The notes below the pieces were generated by a model. The model ran no database searches, had not been told where the DNA came from, and was given only the letters and a program-made list of their open reading frames with translations. 64,000 bases of DNA from Delphinus delphis. Its lineage: Eukaryota > Chordata > Mammalia > Artiodactyla > Delphinidae. A program made the translations under genes and the position numbers. The DNA lies in assembly GCF_949987515.2 (NCBI RefSeq), contig NC_082699.1:78349458-78413457 (forward strand), written 5' to 3'. Shown piece by piece: positions 1 through 10,605 of this stretch. How positions within the stretch are numbered: position 1 is the first letter of the stretch; the number at the start of each line of letters is the position of its first letter.

Positions 1-40
1 GGCAGGCGGACTCTCAGCCACTGCGCCACCAGGGAAGCCC
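1..40 (-). mobile_element. CHR-type SINE, head only, cut by window edge
   Basis: The first 40 bases are the reverse complement of the 5' head of the tRNA-derived CHR SINE, ending in the AGGGAAGCCC edge seen in every copy of this window. The A-box of the internal RNA polymerase III promoter lies here on the minus strand (TGGCGCAGTGG). The rest of the element lies left of the window. It abuts a MIR at its right edge. Confidence 0.93.
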
Positions 41-45
41 ATGGG

Positions 46-165
46 AAACTTCTTGAGCCTCAGTGTCCTCATCTGTAAAATGGGTTGTGGCGGATGTTAC
101 GGGATTACGTGGTGTCTGGAGCGGTGAGCACTCAAGAAGCATTGGTTATAGTAACAACAACGTGG
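46..165 (+). mobile_element. MIR SINE fragment
   Basis: The stretch TCAGTGTCCTCATCTGTAAA followed by an ATGGG run is the MIR core, and the tail GAAGCATTGGTTATAGTAA resembles the MIR 3' end. It sits directly against the younger CHR SINE, which probably inserted into or beside it. Old and diverged. Confidence 0.75.
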
Positions 166-882
166 CTCAGAGCTTGGAGCCACCCACGGGCATCTTGGGG
201 ACAGTGCTCCTCCCTATTTCTTGCCGTGTCGCGGGAGCTGGTGACTTCGGGGTAGCCGAGCCCAGGTCTGCAGGCTCTAGCATGCTTTGCTTTCTCTAAG
301 TCCCCAACCTGAGGGCCTGGAAGTCACTGGCAGACAGGGTTGGGGGATACCAGGAAATCTGGAAGGCTGCTGCGTGGTCTGCAGACATCTGGCCTCTCCG
401 GCCAGCGTGGAGGCCCAAGGGAGCTTTAAGCCACTTAGCGGGATAGAGGCGCTTCGGGGCTGCCCTGGCTTCTCAGCTGGCAGGCGAGATGAGCCTTTGG
501 GAGCCCCAGGGGACTTGCCTCCCACACCTGCAGCTCTGTGCGCTCGTGTGTACAAACACCCCATTATGTCTGATTACAAACCATTAGTGCAATTAGGTTA
601 GCCCCTCTCCACGTGCCGGGGCCTGGAGCCAGCTGTGTTGGGGGCCGGGATAGAATAGCAAACAGCTTCCTGCAGAGGCGGCCCTGGCTTGGCCGGCTCT
701 CGGGCTCCGGGAAGCTTGTCCTCTTGGGCCAGGGAACCTGGGCTGCAGACTGTCCCCAGGTGTTGGCTGCTCTGTACCTCCTGGAGCTGGGGTTGGAGGT
801 GGGATGGGCCAGGCTCAGGCCAGATCACACGATGAGCGTGATCCTCTCGCGGCAATGCCTTCCGCCAGGAGTGCTGTCCCCT
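166..882. other. GC-rich sequence, no gene recognised
   Basis: No repeat family or exon is recognised. A short AT-rich patch at about 545-597 carries several homeodomain-type cores (CATTAG, CAATTAG), which stand out from the GC-rich surroundings. Reading frames here have no recognisable domain. Confidence 0.5.
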
Positions 883-1080
883 CAGCGTTGCTGATGTTCG
901 GGTCAGGTAATCCTTTGCTGCGGGGCCGTCTCGTGCACTGCAGAGTGTGCACAGGCAGCATCCTTGGCCTCCACCCACTAGATGCCAATAGCACCCTCTT
1001 CCCCCAGTTCTAAGTACCAAATGTCCCTTGCATTTGCCAAGCGTCCCCCGGGGGGCGGAGCCGCGGCCTGGACCTTGACT
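883..1080 (+). mobile_element. MER20 hAT-type DNA transposon (non-autonomous)
   Basis: The diagnostic central block with CCACTAGATGCCA and the flanking AGCACCC, then CAAATGTCCC and a CCCCGGGGGG-type block, follow the order of the roughly 220-bp MER20 consensus. Both ends are diverged. MER20 copies are known in placental mammals and some act as enhancers. Compare the better-preserved copy at 34.8 kb. Confidence 0.82.
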
Positions 1081-1900
1081 TGGCATTCAGCTGGATCTCC
1101 ACGCCGCTACCCTGCTTTGTTTGCTGTGTCGCCTCGTCAGCGTCAGCGCTGGGGCCGCCCCTTCCACCTGCTCCCACCCCGTCTCTCTTTTATCCCGGCC
1201 TGCAGCAGCCTTTGAAGCCCAAACTCTTAGTTTAGGTTACAAACCTCTGGCCCTGTAACCCACAGGGGTGCCCGAGTCAGAGAGACCCCACGTACCGCTC
1301 CCCTGACCCTCCACGCTGAGCACAGCCCCAGTCTGCTGGACTTAAAAGGGCCATCTGAGCTGTGCACTTGACCAGGAGAAAGAAAAGAGGCTGCTGGCTG
1401 TTTGCTCTGGGAGTCGGGAGTGAGCGTGCGGTTCTTCAGAGCCCGGCTGGAGGAGTCCTCTGTCCCCTGCCAGCGGCTGCCTGCCCACCGGGCTCGTGGC
1501 TTCCTCTCCCCGGTGCGCCCTCCCTGAGCTTCCTGCTCAGGACTCTAGTGAGCACGTTTCCAAACTTCAGCTCTCCTGAAGTTGGGACACGTCTTTTGGG
1601 CGTGGGGTTCTTACAGCTGCTCTCGTCCAGGCCGTATCTAGGACACGGCTGCCATGGCCTGCTCATGTGTGAACCTGAACTTGGTCATGGCTCAGGGGAC
1701 TTCTTGAGACTATGCACACACTTCCTCCCCAGCTCCTCTCCCTGCACTTTGCAACGTGACTTTGCTGCTTCTCCCATCAAGAGGGGGGTCTGTTCCCAGG
1801 GCGACCAGCCCTTGTGGTTTGCCTGGGACGGGGGGCTCTGGGGACATGGGATGTTCAGTGCTAAAGCTGGGAAAATTCCAGGCAGACTGAGGAGAGCTGG
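1081..1900. other. GC-rich sequence, no gene recognised
   Basis: No domain-bearing frame, repeat or RNA is recognised. A plus-strand frame of 194 codons at 1362-1946 has low-complexity, frame-by-chance composition and runs on into the neighbouring repeat, so it is not called. Confidence 0.5.
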
Positions 1901-1904
1901 TTGT

Positions 1905-2568
1905 CCCCTTTGTTTCTCTTCCCTTGAATTCGGCTTGACCTTGTGAGGCGTTTTGGCCAATAGAATGTGGCAGGGGTGTGCTGGATACCAGATTCCCCCC
2001 GGATATCTCCAACCCCTGCATGTGCGGCATTTGCCAATTTCCTTGGTGTGAGTCCTTCTACCATGGCTGATTTCAAGCTACCATCGGGATGTCACTGAAC
2101 GTGGAGTTAGGAGGAGAGGCGCACAGCTGCTCTCCGGATCGTCACCAAGTGCATGGCGGTGCTCCAGAGCCTTGAGGATCTGTGAGCCTCTGCTCGCTCC
2201 CTGCGACTGCCCTGTGCACAGTCCTGGCCGGCCTGCTATAGGATGAGACCACGTGGGTGAGGGGACAGGATGTCCCAGCTGTGACCATTCTAGACCAGCC
2301 TACAGCCAGCTCACTCCCCATCACATGAGAGGACTCGGCCAAGACCCCAGCCAAGACCCACAGAGCTGCCCACCTGGCACAGGGCTGACCTCAAATGTAT
2401 GCGTGAACCTGCTGGGACCAGAAGAACCACGTGTCACTCTGAAGACTCACAAACTCATTGTTAAGTTCCGTCATTTTAAGCAACTGCATTGCTTTAATTG
2501 TATTGTTTAAGCAATTCTTTGTTTTTGGAGAGATTTGTTACAAAGCAGCAGCTGACTGATACACAGCT
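1905..2568 (+). mobile_element. Ancient dispersed mammalian repeat, family unassigned
   Basis: The left part has the GGCCAATAGAATGTGGCAG block and the right end has a TTTAAGCAA...TTTGTTAC...AGCAGCAGCTGACTGATAC end. Both are typical of old, widely dispersed repeats with an LTR-like 3' end, where AATAAA-type, TTTAAGCCA and GTTAC-AGCAGC blocks occur in that order. I recognise the class but not the exact family name. No coding capacity. Confidence 0.55.
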
Positions 2569-2746
2569 GTCCATATTGTTTTCCCTTTAGTTGGGTGGTG
2601 TGTATTGTTGCTATATTGCATGTGTTGAGTCTAAATGTCATTTAAAATCATGTCAAAAAATTTACACTCTGATTCTTCAAGGAACGGGAGTCATCACTTA
2701 CGCAGAAAGCAAAGACAGAGCGGCAGGGTTCCCTTTTATGTTAGTA

Positions 2747-3106
2747 AAGCAAATGTTCATCTTTCTTTCTTTTTTTTTTTAAAGAAGATGTTGGGGTAGG
2801 AGTTTATTAATTAATTAATTTATTTTTGGTGTTTGGGGTCTTTGTTTCTGTGCGAGGGCCTTCTCTAGCTGTGGCAAGCGGGGACCACTCTTCATCGCGG
2901 TGCGCGGGCCTCTCACCATCGCGGCCTCTCTTGTTGCGGAGCACAGGCTCCAGACGTGCAGGCTCCGCAGCTGTGGCTCATGGGCCTAGTTGCTCCGCGG
3001 CATGTGGGATCCTCCCAGACCAGGGCTCGAACCCGTGTCCCCTGCATTAGCAGGCAGACTCTCAACCACTGCGCCACCAGGGAAGCCCAAGCAAATGTTC
3101 ATCTTT
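2747..3106 (-). mobile_element. CHR-type SINE, long form, with 18-bp target duplication
   Basis: The element (2765-3088) is flanked by an exact 18-bp direct repeat beginning AAGCAAATGTTC at 2747-2764 and 3089-3106, the target-site duplication of L1-driven insertion. On the minus strand the A-box (TGGCGCAGTGG) and B-box (GGTTCGAGCCC) are intact. This is the long form: it keeps an extra segment of about 80-90 bp between the tRNA-related part and the tail. The TTAA/TTTA-rich tail lies at 2780-2827. Confidence 0.95.
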
Positions 3107-4340
3107 GAAGAAATAACCTCGGTTCCATATTTTCTCATAGAGCAACACACGGGTGCTTTCTGTGCCCAGAGAGAGGAAACTGCTCTGTTTTGTACTAAGA
3201 TGTGTGCCTAGCACAGGCCGAGCAGTGTGGGTGAAGGCAAGAGAAATCACCAAATGCCTCAGAAGAGATGAAGGTAATTATCCCCCCCTCTAGACCCCCA
3301 GCCCCCTGTAGGCACTTGGTTTGATGCTCTGCTCTGGCTGTGTTGATATTTTAATTTTTAAGCATATTTTCATTTTCCACTGGGTTCTTCAAGTTATAAA
3401 GCTGGCCCCATTAATCAGGTTTCCCAGGAGGCTTATAGCAGGACCAGCGTTAGACCCAGGCTCCAGGCCCAGACCTGCCACCGGCTGTGTGAACCCGAGC
3501 TTGCTGCTCAGGACTAATTACACGCCAGTCTCTAGGGCCAGCTGGCCTCAGGGGCCTGCAGACCGTGTGTGCTGGGTTCTCGTTGGCTGTTTCCCTTTGG
3601 CCCGTGACCTCCCGGCCAGCAGAACCGAAGGAGCCCGTTGGTGACAGTGCTTTGTAAATGGCTCTGCACCAGCCTGACGCCTGTGCGATTATTATCACCA
3701 TTGATGTGATCCTGAGCTACAGCTGTGGATGCGTGTATCCTGAACCCAGAGAAGCGGGTGAACTTGACCACAGGTCTGGCCACCAGTCACTTGTTCCCCT
3801 CCCGGTCCTCGAGAGGCACCAGTGCCTGCTCACCTGCCTGGGACCCCTTGGGCTTTTCTGTCCCCGGCCCCAATGTCCAGATGCTACCACTTCTGGGAAA
3901 CAGAGGCGAAGGGCTGACCTTGAGTCGGGCTGCAAGGTGAAGAGTGCTAATAGATGTTTATTTCTAAAATAGAACTGACTAGCTAGACAACTGCTTATTA
4001 ACTTGGGGGAAGGGAGAGCTATTTCAGGCCCACCATCAGAAAAGCATTTTCCTTTAAGAGCTTTTCCAGAACTTTTCACACCAGCTTGGCTGTAAGGGGC
4101 AGGGCAGAGAGAGCAGCCCCCCTTCCTGGGTCCCGGGAGGGCCACGGCCAGAGGAGCCACGAGCCACCTCGTGTGACATGGTGTCCTGCGGAGGGCTCCG
4201 AGGCCCTGTCACATGGAGGCAACACCCCACGCTGGGGCCAAGAGGGGGAGGACTGTGTCTGGCCATCCATGTCCCCCTTCCCTGCCCTGGGCACAGATTG
4301 CTCAGATGGCCAGGGCTTAGAATTTATGTTTATGGCTGGG
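3107..4340. other. Single-copy sequence, no gene recognised
   Basis: Mixed GC content. An AT-richer patch at 3340-3420 may be decayed LINE sequence but cannot be assigned. No exon, RNA or promoter is supported. Confidence 0.45.
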
Positions 4341-4430
4341 GTCAGAGCTTAGCCTACGATCGCTGTCAGGGCTTAGCCTGTGACCAAGATGAGCGCTCAG
4401 CCTGTGACCATGATCAAGGCTCAGTGTGAC
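4341..4430 (+). repeat. 24-bp minisatellite, about 3.75 units
   Basis: Consecutive units starting at 4341, 4365, 4389 and 4413 keep a 24-bp period around a GGCTTAGCCTGTGACCA-like core. The unit matches, on the opposite strand, the unit of the larger array at 31.5 kb (20 of 24 positions in the best pair). No coding function. Confidence 0.85.
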
Positions 4431-4885
4431 TTCCCGGGGGTGAGAGGGCAGGACCAGGCATCCACCTGGGGCTGGGAACCAGAGCGTGCATCCACCCTGG
4501 GGTCCCTCTGGCCTTGGGCCTTGACTGTGGGATTGGACCCTCTTCGTGGGACATCTAGGAGCTTAGGGGCAGCAGACACCATTGCCTTAGCAAGTTCCTT
4601 CAGGGTTTTTTTTTTTGCATGTTCTCCCCTCCTTCTTGAGATATTTGCTGTGAAGCTCACATTATGCCTCTATTAAAACTGTTAATCAAAGGAAGATGCA
4701 AAACTAGAAGGAACTGAAGAGAAGCTTGTGGAGGATGGAGCTGTCCTGGAGCTGGGTCAGAACGTTCCCTTCTGACTAAACCTGGGCAGAATGGGAAGGA
4801 CCTCCTTTTGTACAGGTGGCTTTCTGCCTCAGTTTCCCCATGGTGCTCAGTCTGCAGAAGGCCCAGGACCGGATGTTTCTGAGTA
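4431..4885. other. Single-copy sequence with T-run, no gene recognised
   Basis: Contains a T-run near 4606-4616 and otherwise unremarkable sequence. No feature is supported. Confidence 0.45.
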
Positions 4886-5224
4886 CAATATGTCCCCTTT
4901 ATCCACGGATTCATTTTCTGATATTTCAGTCACCCATGGTCAACTGCAGTCCAAAAATATTACAGGAAAAATTCCAGAAATAAACAGTTCATAAATTAAA
5001 AATTTTGTGCCACTCTGCATAGCGTAATGAAGTCTCACACTCTCTCCACGTCGTCCGGGACATGAATCATCCCTTTTCCAGCGTATCACACTGTATACAC
5101 TACCTGCCCGTTAGTAGAGGGAAAAAAAAGTACACATGTATAGGGTGCCGTACTGTCCGTGGCTGCAGGCATCCACTGAGGGTCTTGGATGTACCCCCCT
5201 TGGATAAGGAGGAGACGACTGTAA
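4886..5224. mobile_element. Tigger-type (pogo/Tc1-mariner) non-autonomous DNA transposon
   Basis: The two ends are near-inverted repeats: GTACAATATGTCCCCTTTAT on the left, and on the right a TTGGATAAGG...GACGACTGTA end whose complement starts TACAGTCGTCTCC. Inner blocks such as CCAGAAATAAACAGTTCATA and GGACATGAATCATCCCTTT match Tigger-like elements. At about 340 bp with no transposase frame, it is a deletion derivative mobilised in trans. Confidence 0.8.
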
Positions 5225-5370
5225 TGGTAACAGAACATGTTTGCAGAACTTACCATAACTCAGGCACACTTTAGGGCTTTATGCATATTAACCCAATTAA
5301 CTCTCACAACATCCAGGGACTATTTTTTTTGTTTTGTATTATAGATGAGGAAACTAAAGCACTCAACTAT
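5225..5370 (-). mobile_element. MIR SINE fragment
   Basis: On the + strand, a TTAACCCAATTAACTCTCAC block followed by ATAGATGAGGAAACTAAAG is the complement of the MIR core and 3' part. Diverged. It abuts the Tigger-type element. Confidence 0.75.
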
Positions 5371-5489
5371 TCCTGCTGTAGCCTGAGCAGAGGAAAGGGC
5401 CCCTCTGTGGAGGGAACATAAGCCCTTGGTACCTCACGCCAGGCACAGCCGTGTCTACTGAGTGAGGGTGGGGAAAGGACCAGCCAGCC

Positions 5490-5665
5490 CTGTTCTGAGC
5501 CTGCCCTTCTTACCACTGGGAGACCTTGAGCAAAGCATACTCCTCTCTCTGCCCCTCAATTTCCTCAGTGCTAAGATGGCATCAGTACTTTGTCTATGGT
5601 CAAGAGTTGTCCTGATGTTTCGGTGAGACGATGCACTCAGAGGTGTTCTGAAGGCTTATCTCTGA
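5490..5665 (+). mobile_element. MIR SINE fragment
   Basis: ACCTTGAGCAAAGCATACTC, then CCTCAATTTCCTCAGTG and a direct-sense tail, follow the MIR order in the + orientation. This is the opposite orientation to the MIR immediately upstream. Confidence 0.65.
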
Positions 5666-5710
5666 GAAGGTGAGAGGAGAGAGGAGGAGGTGAGTCTTCA
5701 CTGAGCACTG

Positions 5711-8230
5711 TAGAGGTTTGTCAATCTTATCGATCATTTCAAAGAACCAGCTTTTTGTTTCATTGATTTCCTCTGTTGCTTTTCTGTGTTCAGTTTCACT
5801 GACTTCCGCTTTTATTTTAATTTTGTCCTTCCTTCCACTTGCTTTCTTTCACTTTATTCACTCTCCTTCTTCTAGATTCTCGAGGTAGGAGCTTGATTAT
5901 TGATTTGAAACTTCTCATCTTTTCTAATGTAAGCACTTAGTGCTATAAAATTCCCTCTCAGCGCGGCTTTAACTGTGTCCCGTGGATTTTGGTATGCTGT
6001 ATTTTCATTTTTACTTGGTTCAATGTCTTTTTATTTCCCTTGAAACTTCCTCTTTGATGCATGGATTAAGTGTTTGGAGATTTTCCTGTTGTCTGTCTGT
6101 TATTTATTTCTAGCTGGATTCCACTGTGCTGGAGAACACACTGCATTTTCTATTATTTTTAATTTGTTGAGGTTTGTTTCATGACCCAGGAGATGGTCCA
6201 TCTTGTCTGTGCTCTGTGGGCACTTGAAAAGAAAACGTGTCTGTTGTGATTGGGTGGGGTGTTCAGTCAACGTTGGTTTGATCCTGTTGGCTGAGGGTGT
6301 TGTTGAGTTCTTCTCTGCCCTCACTTATTTTTCTGTTGAGTTGTCATATTGTCGGACGAGCAGTGTTGGCGTCTCCAACTATACTTGTGGATTTGTCCGT
6401 TTCTCCCTTAGTTTCTCACAGTCTTTTTGGTCATATGTTTTGCAGCTCTGATGTCATTCCTGTTCATTTAGGATTGTTATGTATTGTTGATGGATTGACA
6501 CTAACACAGGCACTCTTGCCTTCTTTTGATTAATGTTTACATGATACAACATTTCCCATCTTTTTCTTTCAATCCACCTATATCTTTATAGCTGAAGTGG
6601 GTCTCTCGTAGTTCATTTATGTTGTTCAATCCACTCTGTCAGTCTCTGTCTTTTAATTGGCATGTTTATGCCATTTATATATAATGTGATTATTGATATG
6701 TTAGGGCTTAAAAAAGGGATGCCATTTTATTTTTTGTTTTCTGTTTGTCCTTTCTGAGTTTTGTTGATCTCTGTTCTTTATCCTGCCTTCCTGTGGGTTA
6801 CTTGAAAAAATTTTTGTAGACTTTCATTTTGCTCTATCTGCAGTTTTTTTGAGCGCATCTCTTTGTACTACAGCTATTTTAGTGGCTGCTGTAGGTATTA
6901 CACTACACATATGTAACTCATCAGGGTCTACTGGTGTCATCACTTTACCAGCTCAAGTAAAGTGTAGAAAACTTACTTCCCTTTATGTCCCATTACCTTC
7001 CTTTATTTGTAATATAATAAAGTATTTTCTGTACGTAAATTTAGAACCTCAGTGTTACAATACTTGCTTCCACTGTCAAACATAATTTAGGAAACTTAGG
7101 TGGAGGAGGAAAAGGTATTTAACTGTATCTTTATTCTTTCTGTTGTTCCTCCTTCTTTTCTGATTGTCCACAAATTGCATGTCTTATTGTTTCCTTTCTG
7201 TCTAGAGAACTCCCTTTAGCCATCTCTAAGGGTAGGTCTGCTCACAAGACAAATTCTCTTAGTTTTCCTTCACCTGAGAATGTCTCGATTCCCCTTTCAC
7301 TCCTGAAGGATGTTTTCAGTGGATCCATGATTCTGGGTTGATAGTTCTTTTATTTCAGTGCTTGAAATATGTTTTGTCACTTCCTTCCAGCCTCCATGAT
7401 TCCTGATGAGAAATTCACTGACATTCCATTCCAATGGGTAAGGTGCTGTTTTTCTTCTCTGGTTGCTTTCCAGATTTTCTGTTTTTGTGGTTTTCAGAAG
7501 TCTGACGATGACATGTCTTTGTGTGGATTTCCTTGGTTTTCCTGTTTGGGGCTCACTCACCTTCTTGAATCTGTAGGTTTATGTCTCATTTAATTTGGGA
7601 AGTTTTCAGCTATTCTTTCTTTAGAAACATTATCCACCTCCTCCCTCTTTCTCTCTTTTTCTGGAGCTCTGATGACAGGAATCTTTGTTATAGTCCCATG
7701 GGTACCTGAGGCTCTGTTAGTGGGTTTTTTTGTGTTTTTTTTTTTTTTAGAATATTTTCTCTATGTAGTTCAGATTTGGTAATTTGTATTATTTTATCTT
7801 TAAGTTCATGTATTCTTCCTTCTGTCCCCTCCATTCTGTTGTTGAGCTCATCCACTGAGTTTTTAAATTTCAGCTATTTATTTTCCAGTTCTAAAATCTC
7901 ATTTAGTTTCTTTATATCTTCTGTTTCTTCACCGATATTTCTTATTTTTTATTTGTTATAAAGTTGTTTGTAATCATTATTGGAGTACTTTATGATGGCT
8001 GCTTTAAACTCTGTGTCAGGCAATTCTAACTTCTGTCATCTCAGTGTTGGCATCTGTTGATCAACTTTTGTCATTCAGTTTGAGATCTTTCTGTTCTTGG
8101 TATGGTGACTACTTTTCAACTGAAACTTGGACATTTTGGGTATTATGTTATAGACTCTGGATCTTATTTAAGCCTGTCATAGCTGACTTCTGACCTTATG
8201 ATAGGAGAAGGGAGTACTGCTTCCTTATTA
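5711..8230 (-). mobile_element. LINE-1 (L1M-type), 5' UTR to ORF2 endonuclease/early RT, decayed
   Basis: Read on the minus strand this is an old L1 missing its 3' half. At 5711-5750 it encodes the SWFFE...DKIDKP stretch that lies just upstream of the reverse transcriptase domain. Going right, at 5880-6540, comes endonuclease sequence including DHLLGHETNLNK (minus-strand frame 6100-6324). At about 6540-6710 comes the start of ORF2, recognisable through the complement of CTGTCTTTTAATTGGCATG. The remainder to about 8230 matches L1M ORF1/5' UTR-type sequence (GATGGCTGCTTTAAACTCTG, ACATTTTGGGTATTATGTTA). A one-base deletion near 6127-6145 breaks the conserved SDH motif of the endonuclease, and many other stops and indels show that it is dead. 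The 5' UTR may continue toward about 8500. Confidence 0.88.
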
Positions 8231-8792
8231 CCAGGGAGACCTGGCTGGTGAAGGTAACCCAGAGTCCTTCTTCGAGTCCTTCTCCAAGTCCTTCCTGCTT
8301 CATCACCCCCCCCCCCCACACCCACTCATCAGTTTGTTCATCTATGACCTTAGCTGGGCCTCTCTTCTGTGCCTGCCTCTGGGGGTCAGGGTGACAGTAG
8401 CAGGCTCAGTCTCCTCAGGGGAGTAGGTTAGCTCAGGATGGGGGATTGTGGGGCCATGTGGCTCTAGCAGTGGCCCCCTGGCCAGATCCTCCCCTACTCT
8501 AGGCCCTAGAGGCCTTTAATGGGCCTTTAACACAGGCCCTGGCTACCATTTTCCTGGTGCACCCTAAGCTTACTACAGTGATAAGGAATTTGACTGAACT
8601 CATCCCAATCCAGCCCAGCTCAAATCACTCATCTTCAGGAGCCTCCCAGACAACTCTCCCTCTCATACATATGAGCTGTAGGTCACAAGAAGAGGGGTGT
8701 TACCCAAGAATAGAATGATGAGAGAAACTCACTGTTTGCTTCTTCCTGACCTCAAAACTGGGCTCCATACCTCAGGGATCATAGAGGCTTTT
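8231..8792. other. Possible L1 5' UTR remainder plus simple tracts
   Basis: A small three-copy 12-bp tandem (AGTCCTTCTTCG type) lies at about 8270-8306 and a C12 run at 8306-8317. Sequence to about 8500 may still be L1 5' UTR but is too diverged to be sure. No gene is seen. Confidence 0.45.
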
Positions 8793-8940
8793 CATCATTA
8801 TCATCAGCATCGTCACCGTCGATACTATCAACATCATCATCATCACCATCACCATCATCACCATCAACATATCAATATCAACGTCACCACTATCATCATC
8901 GCCATAGTTATTACTGTCATCGCCATCGCCATCACAACAC
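8793..8940 (+). repeat. Imperfect (CAT/CAC)n trinucleotide array
   Basis: About 150 bp of CAT, CAC, CAA and CGC-type triplets in nearly constant phase. It joins directly, through an AACAGCGATAACAGCAAGCA linker, to a minus-strand MIR whose (ATT)n-like 3' tail points into the array. The histidine-rich 86-codon frame over it is a by-product of the triplet period. Confidence 0.9.
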
Positions 8941-8957
8941 CGAAACAACAGCGATAA

Positions 8958-9150
8958 CAGCAAGCATTCTTTGAGCACTTACATTATTTCATTTCTTTCT
9001 CACCATAACCCTATGAAGGAGGAGATACTGTCTTAAATTTTTCAGATGAGAAAACACAAGCTCAGAGAGGTTAAGTAAATTTCCTGACCTCACACAGCTA
9101 GCTAGGTAGTGGTAGAGTCAGGATACAAATTCTGATCCATCTGATGCCAA
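8958..9150 (-). mobile_element. MIR SINE
   Basis: A well-preserved MIR complement: TTTGAGCACTTACATTATTT, then CAGATGAGAAAACACAAGCT, then CTCAGAGAGGTTAAGTAAAT, then CACACAGCTAGCTAGGTAGT, ending near AGTCAGGATACAAATTC. It is nearly full length apart from the 5' head. Confidence 0.92.
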
Positions 9151-9870
9151 AGACTTGGCCCAACAGGAGGTGGTAATTGAGGCGCTGAGTGAGCTGGAGA
9201 GTGATGGCTTTATCCCCTTTGTTTACTCCCCACAGTAGGGCCACACTCACCCTTGGCCTGTGTTTGCTCCTGGCTCCCCACCCTACACACACATGTACCG
9301 GCAGAGAGGGAGACGAGCCAGCTCCTCCAGTTCCAAGCAGGACTGGCCAGAGCTCATCTTCAGATTCCCTGCCCTCCTGGCTGTCCTGCCTTCCTGCCTC
9401 CACCGCTGCCCGTGCACGCGAATGCTCCTTCACTTCCCTGGACACCGTGCAGCCACATGTGCTTGGAATTAGTTCCCCCTCCCCCCAGCCCCTTCTCTTT
9501 TCTTCCATTTATTTCACTGCGTTAAATGCTCCATATTTTCAGGACGTCATGAGCATCAGAATCCCCTCTCCTCACACACGGCATAGAATGCAGCTGCTCC
9601 GAGGGGCATTAGAGCTGCCTGGTCAGGAGACGGGTCCTCAGACCGTGTCCACGTCGCGAAGAAGCGAGCCCCTTCTCCTCCGTGTCCATGTGCGACATCT
9701 CTGTGAAGACGTCTCTCTGCTTGGGCCACGTGACTTGCCCGCCGTGCCAGGGGCGGGATTGCTAGCTGTCCGCCCTGGGTCTCATGTAGTGACGAGAGGG
9801 GACACATGACCAGCACCTCCACCTGGACCAGATGGGGAAAGAATGTGCGCCCTCACGGGGTGGACAGGCC
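9151..9870. other. GC-rich sequence, no gene recognised
   Basis: The longest plus-strand frame (9189-9809, 206 codons) shows no domain, signal peptide or codon pattern that would support a gene. At 9545-9640 a CATGAGCATCAGAATCCCC stretch weakly recalls MER5-type hAT elements, but the match is too short to call. Confidence 0.45.
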
Positions 9871-9879
9871 TGGACTCAA

Positions 9880-10055
9880 GCTCTGGCCTGATGGGTTATG
9901 ACAACTGGGTGATTGATACTACAGCCTCACTGTTTCCACTTCCAGAGTAAGAATAAAAGTGATCATGTCAGGGGCCATCACGAGGACAAGATGACCAGCA
10001 GGCGTGAGGTGCTCTGAGCAGCACCTGGCCCACAGTGGACGCTGCCACCTGCAAT
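9880..10055 (+). mobile_element. MIR SINE fragment, diverged
   Basis: CAGCCTCACTGTTTCCACTT and the downstream CTGAGCAGCACCTGGCCCAC follow the MIR sense order (CTCAGTTTCC, then the GTGCCTGGCACA region). Divergence is high. Confidence 0.55.
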
Positions 10056-10484
10056 CCTCGCCCTCTGGGTCTGGCTGCACCTTCGCCGACGCCTGGACTG
10101 TGCAGGGCTGTCCATCTCGGGGCCCCTTAAGAAGGGCAGGTGTGAATTCCTCTCATCTATGCTTGTAACATCGGACTCTAGTGTCCACGGTCGAAGGTCA
10201 CTGCCGTACATCCTCGCCACGCCTGAGGCTCCGGGAGCCAGAACGCTCCAGAGAGGCCGGGCGGAGGGGCCCATGAATATTTCATCATGAAATTCTCAGG
10301 GTGATCTACTGCTCCACAGGCAGCTTTGTGCCGAATCCTTGCATCTCCGTGACTTACGTCCTTCCCCTCTCTCTCCCCGCTTGTCAACAGCGGACATTCT
10401 AAGGAGGCCTTCACTGCTAAGTAGCTCGCGGTGGCAGAAAGAGAAAATAACACCAGCTGACATGTGTCCCACGCGTCCCTTCGC
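10056..10484. other. GC-rich sequence, no gene recognised
   Basis: No repeat, exon or RNA is recognised. Confidence 0.45.
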
Positions 10485-10605
10485 AGAATCCTCCCTCAGC
10501 CATTAACCCCACTGAGCCTCCCACGAGACAGAGATGCAGGGACGACGGTGACCGTGGTTTACAGGTGGGGAAACGGGGCCTCCGACGGCCCCCATTGCTC
10601 TCGGT
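10485..10605 (-). mobile_element. MIR SINE fragment, diverged
   Basis: CATTAACCCCACTGAGCCTC, then TTTACAGGTGGGGAAACGGG, is the complement of the MIR core. Confidence 0.6.

Noticed and set aside
6100..6324. Reverse-strand frame as a host endonuclease gene
   Set aside because: It matches the L1 ORF2 endonuclease and is interrupted by frameshifts and stops.
9545..9640. MER5-type hAT element
   Set aside because: Only a short CATCAGAATC-type match without the rest of the consensus.
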